The notes under the pieces are model-generated. The model saw only the letters and a list, made by a program, of their open reading frames with translations. It searched no databases and was not told the origin of the DNA. A stretch of DNA of 64,000 nucleotides, taken from NCBI GenBank assembly GCA_030737835.1, contig CM060856.1, positions 2,948,952-3,012,951 on the forward strand, given 5' to 3'. Each line of letters starts with the position of its first letter. The stretch's first letter is position 1. A program made the translations under genes and the position numbers. The stretch comes from Acorus gramineus (taxonomy: Eukaryota > Streptophyta > Magnoliopsida > Acorales > Acoraceae). Shown here in pieces: positions 50,701 to 62,443 of this stretch.

Positions 50701-51564
50701 ATCTAAACAAAGATAATTTTCAAGAATGCATCCAAGAAAAAAAAAAAAGAAGATAAGTTTCTAGAAAGAAAGAATTTATATGTATGATTAGTTCTACATC
50801 AAATATTTACAATTAGATCGCACATTATTTCCTGGCATGATTTCATTGTATGCCGTGGGGCACACAAATATTGTATAATTCTATGATTTTTTTTCTTTGG
50901 CAATTTGTCTTTAGTAATTTTTTTATTTTATTATTTTGGATCAAATCTTTTTCTATTACTAGGATCAAGATTCAAATCCAAGATCCCTCAGTGAAAAGGG
51001 ATACATCTACCAATCTACTAAGAGATGGCTCAGTTCTAATTTTAAAACTTGAATTAACCAAAGGATATTATTTACGTAACATTAATATTACATCAATCAC
51101 AAGCATGCAACAGGATACAAGAAAAACAAGTCACTGTCAAGGATACCAAGGAAGCACAACAAAATGCAAACATACATAATTTGAATTATGGATCACGAAT
51201 AATATTAACAACTGAAGGCAACATTTTCCATCAATTGACGGATGCCTAGCAATATAATTGGTTAGGAAAATTTACGATTCAAAAACCAATGTAAGCGCAA
51301 GATTGGATTGGAGCCCTTCGTCTCCTTGATGAGAACATTATATCATATTAGCAAAAGATGATCCCGAAACGTCTTCATGGGGGGGCTCAATTTTAAACCA
51401 TGAACTCATGTTGAAGGCTCTACACTCGCTAGCGCTGCAATGGTCATGCAACTCCTTGTAGATCTCCTGATTGTATGTACATCGTGTATAATATGTGAGA
51501 AATGGCTAGTATAATTAGCTATACAAGGTAATAACCATGTGATTTTTTGGATTAGTATACGAAA
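50701..51564. other. Intergenic, no gene recognised
   Basis: AT-rich, with one 330-base open frame (50850-51179) of no recognisable family. Confidence 0.35.
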
Positions 51565-54110
51565 CTTAAGCCCCTCTTTGGATAATGGAATAAATGGAGA
51601 ATATGATGGAATATAGGTGAATAAGCACAAAAACCTATTTTTTTTGTAAGGATTAAACTCATAGCTATATATGTAAATAAGATGACGTTGGTATTCTAGA
51701 TCCTCTAGGAATTGTGTTATTCCATCCAATTTATTTTACTGGTATAAGGATCGAGGGTTCATATATCAAATCATCTGTAATCATCTCTTATAAATTAGAG
51801 AACCCACATATCAACTCTTTTATTTACCTTGTTAATTCTTTATCTACATCTTATTCATTTTTTATCTACAATTTATAAAGGGATTTTTTCATTTATACCC
51901 CTGTTAAATATGGTATTTTGCGTTATACCCCCCTTAAAAAGCTAATTGCATCTATACCCCTGAAAAACTCTTTTGTGTTGCAACTGTACCCCTCCGTCTG
52001 TCTCCGTTACCAAGGCTGAACCAACCATGGTTACGAACCTAACTCTACCCCACGAAATGTCTCTTTTACCCCATGGAATTTTGCATTTATATCCCTATTA
52101 AATATGGTATTTTGTGTTATACCCCCATTGAAAACTAATTGCCTCTATACCCCTGGAAACTTCTTTCGTGTTACAACTGTGCCCCTCTGTCCATCTCCGT
52201 TACCAAGGCTGAACATATAATTTATGTTGTTTTGTATTGCAGTTAGAATATGACACTCATGTTGATCTAATTTTAGGTATGGAGGGTTTTGGAAGATTGA
52301 TAATAGCTCAGGAAAAGGAACATATAAGAACATATAAGAGAACATATGTCTTGTATTTTTCAATGCTTATACATTTCACATATCATTGTGATCTTGTTTA
52401 TTAAACAGCAAAAATAAGTAGCTGAATAGACAAATATACATAGATCCATTTTTTTTTCTTGAAATATTTGTAATATCAACTTTAAAATCAAGATAAATTG
52501 TTTAAACAGTTTATCTAAAAAGTATCAAATTTCTACTTGGTTCTTCTATGCTTGGAGTGGATCATTGTTGAGTTCCATATGGTTCTCATTATGCTAATAG
52601 AGATTCTATTGTCTTTTGATTTTTGTTCGTGAAATCTCAACATTGAAATAAAATTTGTGATTTTTTACTTTTGTTCATCCTACAATCAATCGGTGTTTTT
52701 TTTCTCTATGTGGTGTATTATGCTAATTGATGCTTATTCTACATGTTGAGGATCATCTGACATGAAAATTTTGTCAATCAATATTTTTATATTTTTTTCA
52801 CTGTGATAGTTAGGATGATTATGCCTTACTTTCTAGAATGGTTATATGATTGAAATAGTGTTTGTTGATATTTTCTATTATGGAAAATAATATCTATCAA
52901 TGAAACCCAAATAAACACTATTTATCTTAGTCTTTTGAATAATTGTAAGGTTTTCAACCTGAAAATTTTAGCTAGATCCTAGTATATTTGTTTTTATGTT
53001 GAAGAAGGTGAGAAAAAAGAGTTTCAATAGGTCTGGAGGTTGCAAAACTCACTCTTGACATGATGTTCACATACAATTGAAGATATAATTTGATATTAAA
53101 AGTCTTTAAACACGTTATGTTTTTTTTTTTTTGTAACATGTAATTTTGATTATTTCATTTAATTCATATTTAATACTATTGTGTCATTTATACAAAAGAT
53201 CAAATAAATAAATAGAAATCCTAATAGTTAAAGTTTTGTATTATGTTATTTTTTGTAATAATTTTTTAATTTAAATGAACAACCATAACAAAAAAAAAAT
53301 TTATTTAGTAATTTTTTTTATTTTGTTTTTCACTTTAGAATGAAATACATAACTTTTGGTTTCAAAAAGAATGAAAGGAACTGGAGTTATCACTTCATAA
53401 TTTTTTAAGGGCAATTAGTCATTGCTTTTTTATTTCAAAATGAATTTTGTGATTATTTTCTGGTATGGTTATATGATTGAAATAGTGTTTGTTGATAGAT
53501 TTTCTATTATGGAAAATAAAATCTGTTAGTGAAACCCAAATAAACACTATCTATCTTAGTCTTTTGAATAATTATAAGGTTTTCAATCAATTATTGAAGA
53601 AGATGAGAAAAAAAGGGTTTCAGCAGGTATGGAGGTTGAAGAAAATGGGTTTTATAAGCATCAGGCAAACACAGGGGCATAGATGAAATTTCAGACAGAC
53701 ACAGGGGTATAAATGCAATTTTTCAAGCCCCTACGGTCCAAAGGGTAGTTTGGTCAATTCATTTTGTATTTAACGCCGTTAATGGAATATTCCCGGTATA
53801 TTCCACTCTCATCTGACGGAACTTAACTTCAGGGGCACAGTTGCAACACGAAAGATTTTTTCAGGGGTATAGATGCAATTAGCTTTTTAATGGAGGTATA
53901 ACGCAAAATACTATATTTAATAGGGGTATACATGCAAATTTCCCATTTATAAATGATCAACCAAACAATAAAAACTTTATTTATAATTATATTTTCAATA
54001 AAAATAATTAAAAACATAATTAAACAAAAAATGATTTATTCTTTATTCATACTACGCTATCTATCTAAAAAAAATCTTACGTCATTATCCAAATAAAAGC
54101 TAAATGCAAA
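51565..54110. mobile_element. MITE of the 'TGTTTGGATAA' family, interrupted by a MULE
   Basis: The left end CCCCTCTTTGGATAATGG and the right end TCATTATCCAAATAAAAGC are inverted. The family block GAATTGTGTTATTCCATCC is present at about 51710. Removal of 51880-53944 plus one 9-bp duplication restores a continuous copy. Confidence 0.65.
51880..53944. mobile_element. Mutator-like element (MULE), non-autonomous
   Basis: A perfect 9-bp duplication ATTTATAAA flanks it (51871-51879, 53945-53953). The ends are inverted for about 150 bp (CCCTGTTAAATATGGTATTTTGCG against CGCAAAATACTATATTTAATAGGGG; AGCTAATTGCATCTATACCCC against its complement). The left terminal repeat is present twice in tandem (51880-52030, about 52070-52215). 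An internal block of about 180 bp is also repeated directly (52842-53045, 53457-53640). No transposase frame remains. Confidence 0.88.
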
Positions 54111-54139
54111 TGTGACCTGAGAAATGATTGTCCTTTGAG

Positions 54140-54560
54140 CCCCCATTTAGACAGAGAATTAAGTCATTTTGAAGTGTATGTCTATTTTAATATAAATAAG
54201 AATAAAATGATTTTTTGTTTGATTATGTTTTGAATTATTCTCGTTGAGAAATACAATAACAAAATTTTTGTTCTTTAGATAACATGTGAATAAAGTGTAG
54301 ATAAAGATTTATAAAATGTGAAAAATGATATCAGTTGGTTTATAAAAGACGATGACAGTTGATTTTACTGTGGACCCATATATTCTTTTAGATTGAATAA
54401 CCTGAAATAATTTAACTCTCGGGATTGGCTGGAATCTATATACCACTTTATACCAATTAATTCTGACATATAAATTCTCATTTATTTATGTCTTCTAAAT
54501 ACCCATTTTAAGACTAGTCCGACTAATTCCCACTTATTCATACGCTCGCGACCCGCGTAG
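54140..54560. mobile_element. MITE of the 'TGTTTGGATAA' family, inverted copy
   Basis: It runs from GAGCCCCCATTTAGACAGAG to the CCCACTTATTCATA edge. It contains the reverse complement of the shared block (CTGAAATAATTTAACTC, TATACCACTTTATACCA). Confidence 0.55.
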
Positions 54561-54695
54561 TATTTAGCATTTCACTACCTCTCCTTTGGAGGTGGATGGG
54601 TTCCACTCTTTTCACATAAAAATGTTAGAAAAATTCCACGTAAGACGTACAATACATACCTACGTTGTACGAAATCATCACTTTTATAAAAATAA

Positions 54696-55997
54696 GGGTT
54701 TTTTTTGTATATATACCATTGAAAAACATATTATTTATTTTTTTACCATCACAAATAGTATATTTATTTGTATACCATTAAAATGTTTAAAAATTATGCA
54801 TTTTTACCATCTTAGTTAAATTCTGTCAAATTTTTTACTAACACCGTTAAAGTCGTTGAGAAATTACTAAAATACCCTTAATTTTTTTTTTGTATTTGCC
54901 ATTACGAAATATAATATTTATTTTTATACCATCAAAAAATTATATTTATTTATATACCATGAAAAAAAAATGTTTACCATGAGAACGAATTAATTCATAT
55001 AAAACAATAAAGATGACTACAATAAAAAGAGATATCATAGAAAATATAACTCAAGCTTTATTATACTCGTGTTTTCCCTAAAAGTTATTCGCACGAAAAG
55101 AAATTTATTGCGTCTTCTCTAGAACATGAAACATACATATCCATTATACTCATACATGTTGGTCCATTGCTAACCATGAAACATCAAAGTGATCAACTAT
55201 ATTTAGCACCAACAATCATATTGACTCTAATAAAGTTATCAAAGATTGCCTCTGGGTATATACTCCCTCCTCTACGAGGCGCCCAACTTGCAGTAACAAG
55301 TATAGAGGGTTGAGGAGGTATATGAAGTTCATAAAAAATTAGGAGTTGTACCTGCATGTTTATAATGGATGGGGCATAACGTATTAATTGGTTAACATGA
55401 TGGTAAAAAAATATAAACAAGATAATGAGTTCAAAGGTGGATGATGAGTTCCTTTAGTTTCATAAAAATTGGGAGTCGTACCACCTGCATGTTCATAATT
55501 GAAAAACCATATTAAGCATATTACAATTGATATTACCTGATGCATGACAAATTTATGAAAGTGCCCCTGTCATGCAAAATATGGCTATTGATCGATATAA
55601 TATACATTAAAATATTATATTAATGATTGTTGTTGAAGAATGATCAAATTCACCATAGTTGATGAATGAGTAAAAAACTCTAATTCTTGATTCATGAAAA
55701 AAAACGAAGGAATGGGAGGAGAAAGGTACATGTACAATTTGAAAAGAAAAAAAAATCTATTATATTATTGTGTTTAATTTTATTTTTTTACATTATAGAA
55801 GATATCATGTCTAAGGTTATTTTTATCATTTTTAATTATTGGTTAAAAAATTACCTTTAGTTAAATTTATTTTGGTTTTAAAAAGTGACAGAATAACACA
55901 TTTGTTCATTAAGAAATATTTTAATAGTATACAAATAAATAAACTATTTATTATGAAAAAAGCATATTTTTTTTAATGATATACATGTAAAAAAATT
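54696..55997. mobile_element. Mutator-like MITE, 'ATACCATTAAAATG' type
   Basis: The left arm (GGGTTTTTTTTGTATATATACC ... TTTATTTGTATACCATTAAAA) is mirrored on the right (TTTTAATAGTATACAAATAAAT ... ATGATATACATGTAAAAAAA). The flanks 54687-54695 and 55998-56006 both read TAAAAATAA, a 9-bp duplication, though in low-complexity DNA. No coding capacity. Confidence 0.65.
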
Positions 55998-56006
55998 TAA
56001 AAATAA

Positions 56007-58683
56007 ATATATATATATATATAAAAAAATTCTGTGCCTCTCGTTGGACACCCGACAGACCGCACACGCTTCTGTCCTGTGTTTTTTCTAATTTCTTTGC
56101 GCTCCGAGCCTCAATGATGTCTATCAGGTAACAGTATTAACATTGATCATAGGTTATGATAATTCAGAGCCTTTTGTTTTCACAGTGATGACTGATGATA
56201 AATGACAGAAAAAGTTAAGGCCGGGTGCTCGGTGGGTCCACTGGTCAAGGGACCAGTGAGAAGAACGCGCGCTGTCCGGATACTTACGCAGCAAGTTTGC
56301 TTTTCTCTTTAATCTTTGAGTTATTTAATGTCTATTCTGATGTGAAATAATTAATTCTGTTGGTACGTACGTGTGTGAAATAGATGTTTGGTCGGCCATT
56401 CACACCCTCCCCACTCTCCCTATTTTGTTGAATATCCAGGAGATACGATCTGGATCATCCCTGTTTGAAGACGGTAGTAGTGAATAGTGATAGAACACCC
56501 CCGCGGGTATGCACCTTTTTATTTGTGAATATTTTAAAAACTATATATTATGTATAGTGTTGTATGAAACATGCATAAATTTATATTATATAAAAAGAAA
56601 AATGTTACTTTTATTCCTTTTAAATTTTGTTTGTTGTCCGCGAAGGTTTTGAATTTATTTTAAGTGTTAATGCGCTATGTTCTTTTATAAATATATATTA
56701 ATGGTTATAAATTGAATGTTTATGTTTTTACCTTTCTTTATAATAAAATAATTATTGAATATAATAAAAAAATGTATATGACAATTTTTTTTTCCGCTCA
56801 TTCATCATCTCCCCATCTCCATCAACTAAAAAACAATTTGGTTAGGGTCGGAGAATGGGAGAGAGAGAGAGAAGAAGACGGTAGGTAGTGGAGCAGAGTG
56901 GCAGATGTAGAGAATGGTGGGTCGTGGTTGCCGGAAGACAGAGGGGATGGATGGGCCGCGGCATGGAGGTGGGCGACAGGCGGAAGACGACGGGAAAGGG
57001 GAGGGGAAGAGAAAAAGAAAATTCAGGGAGTGGTCAGCCTCCTCCACCTACTCCTCTCTTCGCACTACCGCCCACTCCCCCCCCCCCCCCCCCGCCCTGG
57101 CTCTCTCTCTCCGCCCGCTTCCCCCTCCGTCCTCTAGCAACCTCTGTCCACCACTCCCTCCGCCCTCCGACAACCTCTGCCTGCAGCCACCTCCTCTGTT
57201 TGTCGCCCTCCACCCCCTCTTCCTCTCTCTGCCCTCCTCCTTCTCTACTCTCCCCACCAACCATTTTTTTTTATTGGTGGGGATGGACAGGTGGTTGGGC
57301 ACGTTAAATAGATGCACCCATGCACACACACACACACAGGCGGATCCATAACACTTTTTTTTGGGGTGGGTTGAATTAACAAGAGAGGGTTTTTTGAAGG
57401 AAGGGGGGAAGGGGGGGCTGTTACATTCATTTTTTTTACAATATAAAATACATTTTTATATATTTTATTTAAAATTCAGTAAACATATATCTCGTTAAAC
57501 GATATATATACTTTATTAAATATTTTCTTACACTTAAAAAAATAGATTCATTTCAACTCAAAATTGAACGATGTACACTTTTTATTAAAGCATATACATT
57601 ATTAGATAATTTTTATTATTATAAAAAAATGAAAACATGTAATAAAAAATGCCTTTATTAACTTAATATAATTAATTATTAATTAATTTTATTTGATTAT
57701 GTATTTTTTTAATTAAAATATGCCTTATTAAACAAATATATAATAAAAATTAAATTGTATTAGGGACTAAAAATGAAAACAAAGGAATGACTCACTACAT
57801 TAATTTCCTTTTTTTTTTTTTTTGCTATATTCCTTAGTGTTAAGTGATGTCATGCATCTCAGAAGATTTCATACTCAATGATAGTATCTAAGGCTCTGTT
57901 TAGATTCACGTTTGGATGAATTTTACTATTAATATGTTAAACGTGGATTCAAATGAGACAATGATAAACGCATAGTTTTTCGTATTGAGAGAGCTGTTTT
58001 TTAAACTCCTCAGAAAAAAAAAAACTCTTCTTGAAAAGAGGGGTTGCTTTCTCAAAAGTGTGCACTAAGTATGATTAAACCCAACGGTAGTTTCTAGGCA
58101 TGATAAAACAATTTATGATTTCATTGGATCATATCCGTTTACAGGGAATTCTACTGATTTTTTAAGGGGTGCTTCTATTTTTGTCTCTTTTTGACTATTT
58201 GCATGACCCTATTAAATTTATTAATTTGTGCACCCCTTAATTTGCACGCTACATCTTTTTTACAATATAAATTTTTTTCATATTTTTTAAAGTTTTTAAT
58301 ATATAGTCTTATATATTTCTTTAACCCCCTATATTCACCATACATTTTAAAAAAAATTATATTTTTTTTATAAGTGACAGTTGGAGTATATATATATATT
58401 TTATATGTATTTTTTAAAAAATAAAGATATATAAAAGTTATATTTATGACAATAAAAAGTACTGAATGTGATATTTTTCTTATATTAAGTTAAATCTTAA
58501 TATTTAATGAGTTTGCGTGAAAAAAGGAAGGTACAATTAAACACGAGGGACGCTAACGAGGGTGAACCTTTTTTAATGAGTTTTTAACGTTACAGTTTCC
58601 TGGCAACTTCTTTGGTCGCACTGTGATGTGAGAACGCAAAGAAAGCTCTTATACACGTTTCGTGTCCTCATTGGTCGTAACAC
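56007..58683. other. Intergenic stretch with GC- and purine/pyrimidine-rich island
   Basis: 56860-57300 is a compositional island: a GA/GGA-rich part followed by CCTCC-rich DNA with a run of 17 C at 57077-57093. Frames open on both strands there are composition-driven. The rest is AT-rich, with no gene recognised. Confidence 0.45.
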
Positions 58684-58764
58684 GCGTCCCCCGACTTTCT
58701 CAATCCAACGGTTGGCGTTCATCATGCGTCCCCGATTTCCTCAATCCAACGGTTGGCGTTCATT
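58684..58764 (+). repeat. About 42-bp tandem duplication in the NAC promoter
   Basis: GCGTCCCCCGACTTTCTCAA with CCAACGGTTGGCGTTCAT is followed by a second copy, GCGTCCCCGATTTCCTCAA with the same CCAACGGTTGGCGTTCAT. Each contains the palindrome CCAACGGTTGG. Confidence 0.85.
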
Positions 58765-58955
58765 CGTTAAAGGCTGTTGCGGTAAATACGACGCACAACT
58801 GGTGCCCCTGAAATCTCAATCTTTATCACACGCCTTTCTTCTTCGCAATTTACACTTTCCGTTTCTGCCTTTTCTCGGTCTTCGATAAAAAAAAAGAAAG
58901 AAAGAAAAATCAAACAGCGTGTGTGATTAGGGATTTTGGATCACAACTCCTTCAC

Positions 58956-58957
<2 letters not shown>

Positions 58958-58988
<31 letters not shown>
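58958..58988 (+). repeat. (GA)n tract ending at the NAC start codon
   Basis: GAAGAGAGAGAG repeats run directly into the ATG at 58989, in the probable 5' UTR. Confidence 0.9.
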
Positions 58989-58993
<5 letters not shown>

Positions 58994-61902
58994 GATAGAG
59001 ATAGAGGTGGATACACTGCCTCTAGGGTTCAGATTCCATCCAACGGACGAGGAGCTCATAAACCACTACCTGAAGGCAAAGATCAACGGTCGCAGATCCA
59101 GCGATATCAAGTTCATCCGTGAAATCGACGTCTGCAAGTGCGAGCCATGGGATCTCCCCGGTAAATCCTCAAAAACCCTTCAATTCTTTGAACTCCAATT
59201 CGTTCCCTCTTTTGAAAAAGCTTTAATTTTTGTTGTTGTTGTTGTTTAGATAAATCGGTGATAAAGAACGGAGACCCGGAGTGGTTCTTCTTCGCTCCGA
59301 GGGATAGAAAGTACCCGAACGGGCACAGGTCGAACAGGGCGACGGAGGCCGGCTACTGGAAGGCCACGGGTAAGGATCGAACGATCCGTCAGAGGTCACC
59401 GGGATCCTCCGCCATCGGCATGAAGAAGACGCTCGTCTTCTATCGAGGCCGCGCCCCGAAAGGCATGCGCACCAATTGGGTCATGCATGAGTATCGCGTC
59501 ACCGATCATGAATCTGATGCCAGTGATCAGGTGTGTTGATTGATCACATCACACTCTTTTTATGATTTTTATTCTTAATTGTGTGTGCTTATTGTTTACG
59601 GTATTAAAAAATGTTTGAAACGTTTATGCAATGCTTGCTTAAGTGGGTATTTGTTTTCTGTAAGGGGTTGGTTATACTGTGTGGACGGGGAAGTTCAGAC
59701 ATTTCTGTAACTGCAGTTGTTACTCAGGTGTTAGTTTCAGAAGTTTAAAAAATTATATATATGTGCTTGTAATATTGTAGTTATGCTTACAATGTTGTTT
59801 TTTCGCCTGCTAAGTTGCTCAAAAACAACAGTTTATTGAAAGTATAATCTCACTGTATAGCTAATTAGAAATATTTTTGTGTGATCATCAAATGTTTCGA
59901 GTTTCGGCTGTGGTTTCTTGACAAGTTGTACATTCAGGGGTTTATGTGGTTCTTAAAGTGTAATCCACCAACCAATTATGGAGAGCTCTGTTATCGGCAG
60001 CTAAGTGCGGACATGGTCAAGTAAGGTAAGAGGGAGAAATTCATAATCAAATACAGTCCACCAAACATGGGGATAAATTTAAGAAATGCGAAAAGATCCG
60101 GAAAGAAGCAGTAACAGGAAATTATACAGTGTATCCACTTTGCTTACAAGAAATGTGAAATTATTTCAATAGAAATTATGTCATTTTGGCTGATCTGATG
60201 GACTGAAGTAAATTCAATCTGGAACTAGTATGATGAAAATGAATAGGGAATGAGAGTTGGTGGAAGATGGGGATTTTGGGTTAATATTGTATCTTATGTT
60301 GGGGTGATTGCTTGTATTCCATTCTGGAAGCTGACCATTTATAATATAATTTTGTTGATATCCCATCCTTACACCTAAAAAACAAAGGAATAGTGGAAGA
60401 GAAAAAATTGGGAAAATGGATGAGCATATACTTCAGTTTTTGGCTTTAAAGATTCAAATCTAAATTCCTTTAGAAAGGTGGCAGTTACAGACTATAAGGT
60501 TTCTCCCCTAGTTACTGGGGATGATATTGTTTGTGAAGTTAACCAGAGAGCTCCAACCATACCTGTGACCATATTGTTTGTTTTTATTATCAGAGGCAGA
60601 GGTTGTATTCAGTCCCTTCAATGTTTTGCCATCCAATTTTAACTTTTTCATAGCCATGAATATAGATTTAAAAAATCATTTGCTGGGTTTATCAGACTCG
60701 GAAAAATAGGATTTGTCACAAAAAAAAAGTATATCATTTAAGGGAAACATTACTACTAGCTTCTATCATTTCTCTTTCCAATTCAACTATGTGGCTTCTT
60801 TGTTCACTAGTTAACCAGAATCCCAAGAGCCTTTTTTTTCACTACTATATGCACTGATACATATGGATCAAATATGTGTAGGGTTCCTTTGTTTTGTGTC
60901 GCCTATTCAGAAAGTCTGATGAGACGATCTCAAACTCAAATTGTGATGAGGTGGAAGGGAGTGGTATGTCTCCCACCCCAACCAAGTCTTCTCCAGAGGA
61001 ATCCCAACATGGTACAGATATCCCAGAGCTTGAATTGCCATCAGACCAAGGGATCCTGGACTTGGATATGCAAGATGAAGCACAGCCCTTGCCAAGTGCA
61101 GTTGATCAGCTAGATGGAAAAGCAGACTGTGAAATAATTTGCCATCCCAAATCAGAAGATGCCCACAGCAACAGCATGGTAGCTTCAGATGTTGTGGATG
61201 CTGAAGCTGACTTTTCAACGGAAGAGGTTAGAAGTACATGTGAAAAAAAAAGGTTATTAGATCTTGATATTACTTTTTGTCCTATATTGTTTTTCATGCT
61301 CATTGTTTTTTTGTCCACAGCTGGAAGCTTCTCTTCATTTGCTATGTGAACCGACGCTTCAACAACTGGATCTTAAGGATTTTCCACAAATAGATTCCCC
61401 AATCCATTCTCCTTATGCAAACCATTTTCAGGATTACACGTTTTTCAGTAACAATGGAATTGGGAATGTGAACTTGTTTCCAAATAACACTGTTGATGAG
61501 GATGCCTCCTTCTGTGTCGAAGACTTCTTGGATAGATTGTCATATGATCAAGAGGAATGTTCCCCCAAAGAATCGATTAATGTTATAGAGTTGGGTTCTG
61601 ATGCGGATGTTGGGGTTGAGGATTCTTATGTGAATTCTGCTTCGGACAATGATATGAACATCCTTGATCAGCAACCTAGCATGATATCCATCTCCGCTAA
61701 CAGCGGTCTTGATACAGGTATCACAATTAGGGCCCGCAGAACACAACAAACGGAGGAATTATGTGGTGTTGTGCAGCAAGGAAATGCATTTAGAAGGATC
61801 CATTTGCAGGACGGGCCAATCTCAGAATCAGTGTCCAGCAATAAATCCCCCTCAATCAGTGAGGAGTCTGATGATGAAGATGGAACTGAAAATGTAGAAT
61901 TT

Positions 61903-61934
<32 letters not shown>

Positions 61935-62443
61935 GGTTGCTTCAGTGACTTCTGCTGAGGTAAGGAATCTTGAATAATCAAAATTTATTTGATATAATAC
62001 TTGTCTGACATATATAGATTAGACCTGAAACATGACTTTTTTTTGTCCAGAATAAATTCACTATCAACGAAGTGGGTGAATCAGATAATGCCCTTGTTGA
62101 CGAGCCTCAGGGAATAACAGGCAATTGTGCGTTGATTCATAGCATTAATCAACTACACAAAGTTACCCCCATGCGTTTGTTAATTCTTATCCAATGTGAT
62201 GCAGGTTCAACTCTGCCTGAGGTGGAGCCTTGTATTAGCACTCGTTTAATCTGTGAGACAAGAAGTGGTCTTGTACTGAGGATGAAGAAACAGAGCCTCG
62301 AAGGGAATACCCATGGTGTGGGAGACCTGTCCATGGCACCAAAGCCATTGAAAAATGGCTTCATGTCCTCTACAGCCTACATAGCTCTTTTCGGGGTGGC
62401 CTCTGTGCTGATTGTTGGTGCTTGGTGGTGCTTCTCATATTGA
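58989..62443 (+). CDS. Membrane-bound NAC transcription factor (NTL type), 5 exons
   Basis: Exons 58989-59160, 59250-59530, 60882-61226, 61321-61959 and 62051-62443 join in frame to about 609 residues. The NAC DNA-binding domain spans residues 9-165: [54 protein letters not shown] and VLCRLFRK. A long acidic region with a run of 12 Glu follows, as in activation domains. The last 26 residues ([20 protein letters not shown]) form a single transmembrane helix, so the protein is probably held in a membrane and released by proteolysis under stress, as known for NTL proteins. An in-frame 84-base GC-AG intron may lie within exon 5 (62121-62204), which would remove 28 residues. Confidence 0.92.

Noticed and set aside
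56888..57351. Open frames of 139 and 145 residues around the poly-C run
   Set aside because: Frames open in several phases on both strands because of CT/GA bias. Proline/serine strings with no domain.
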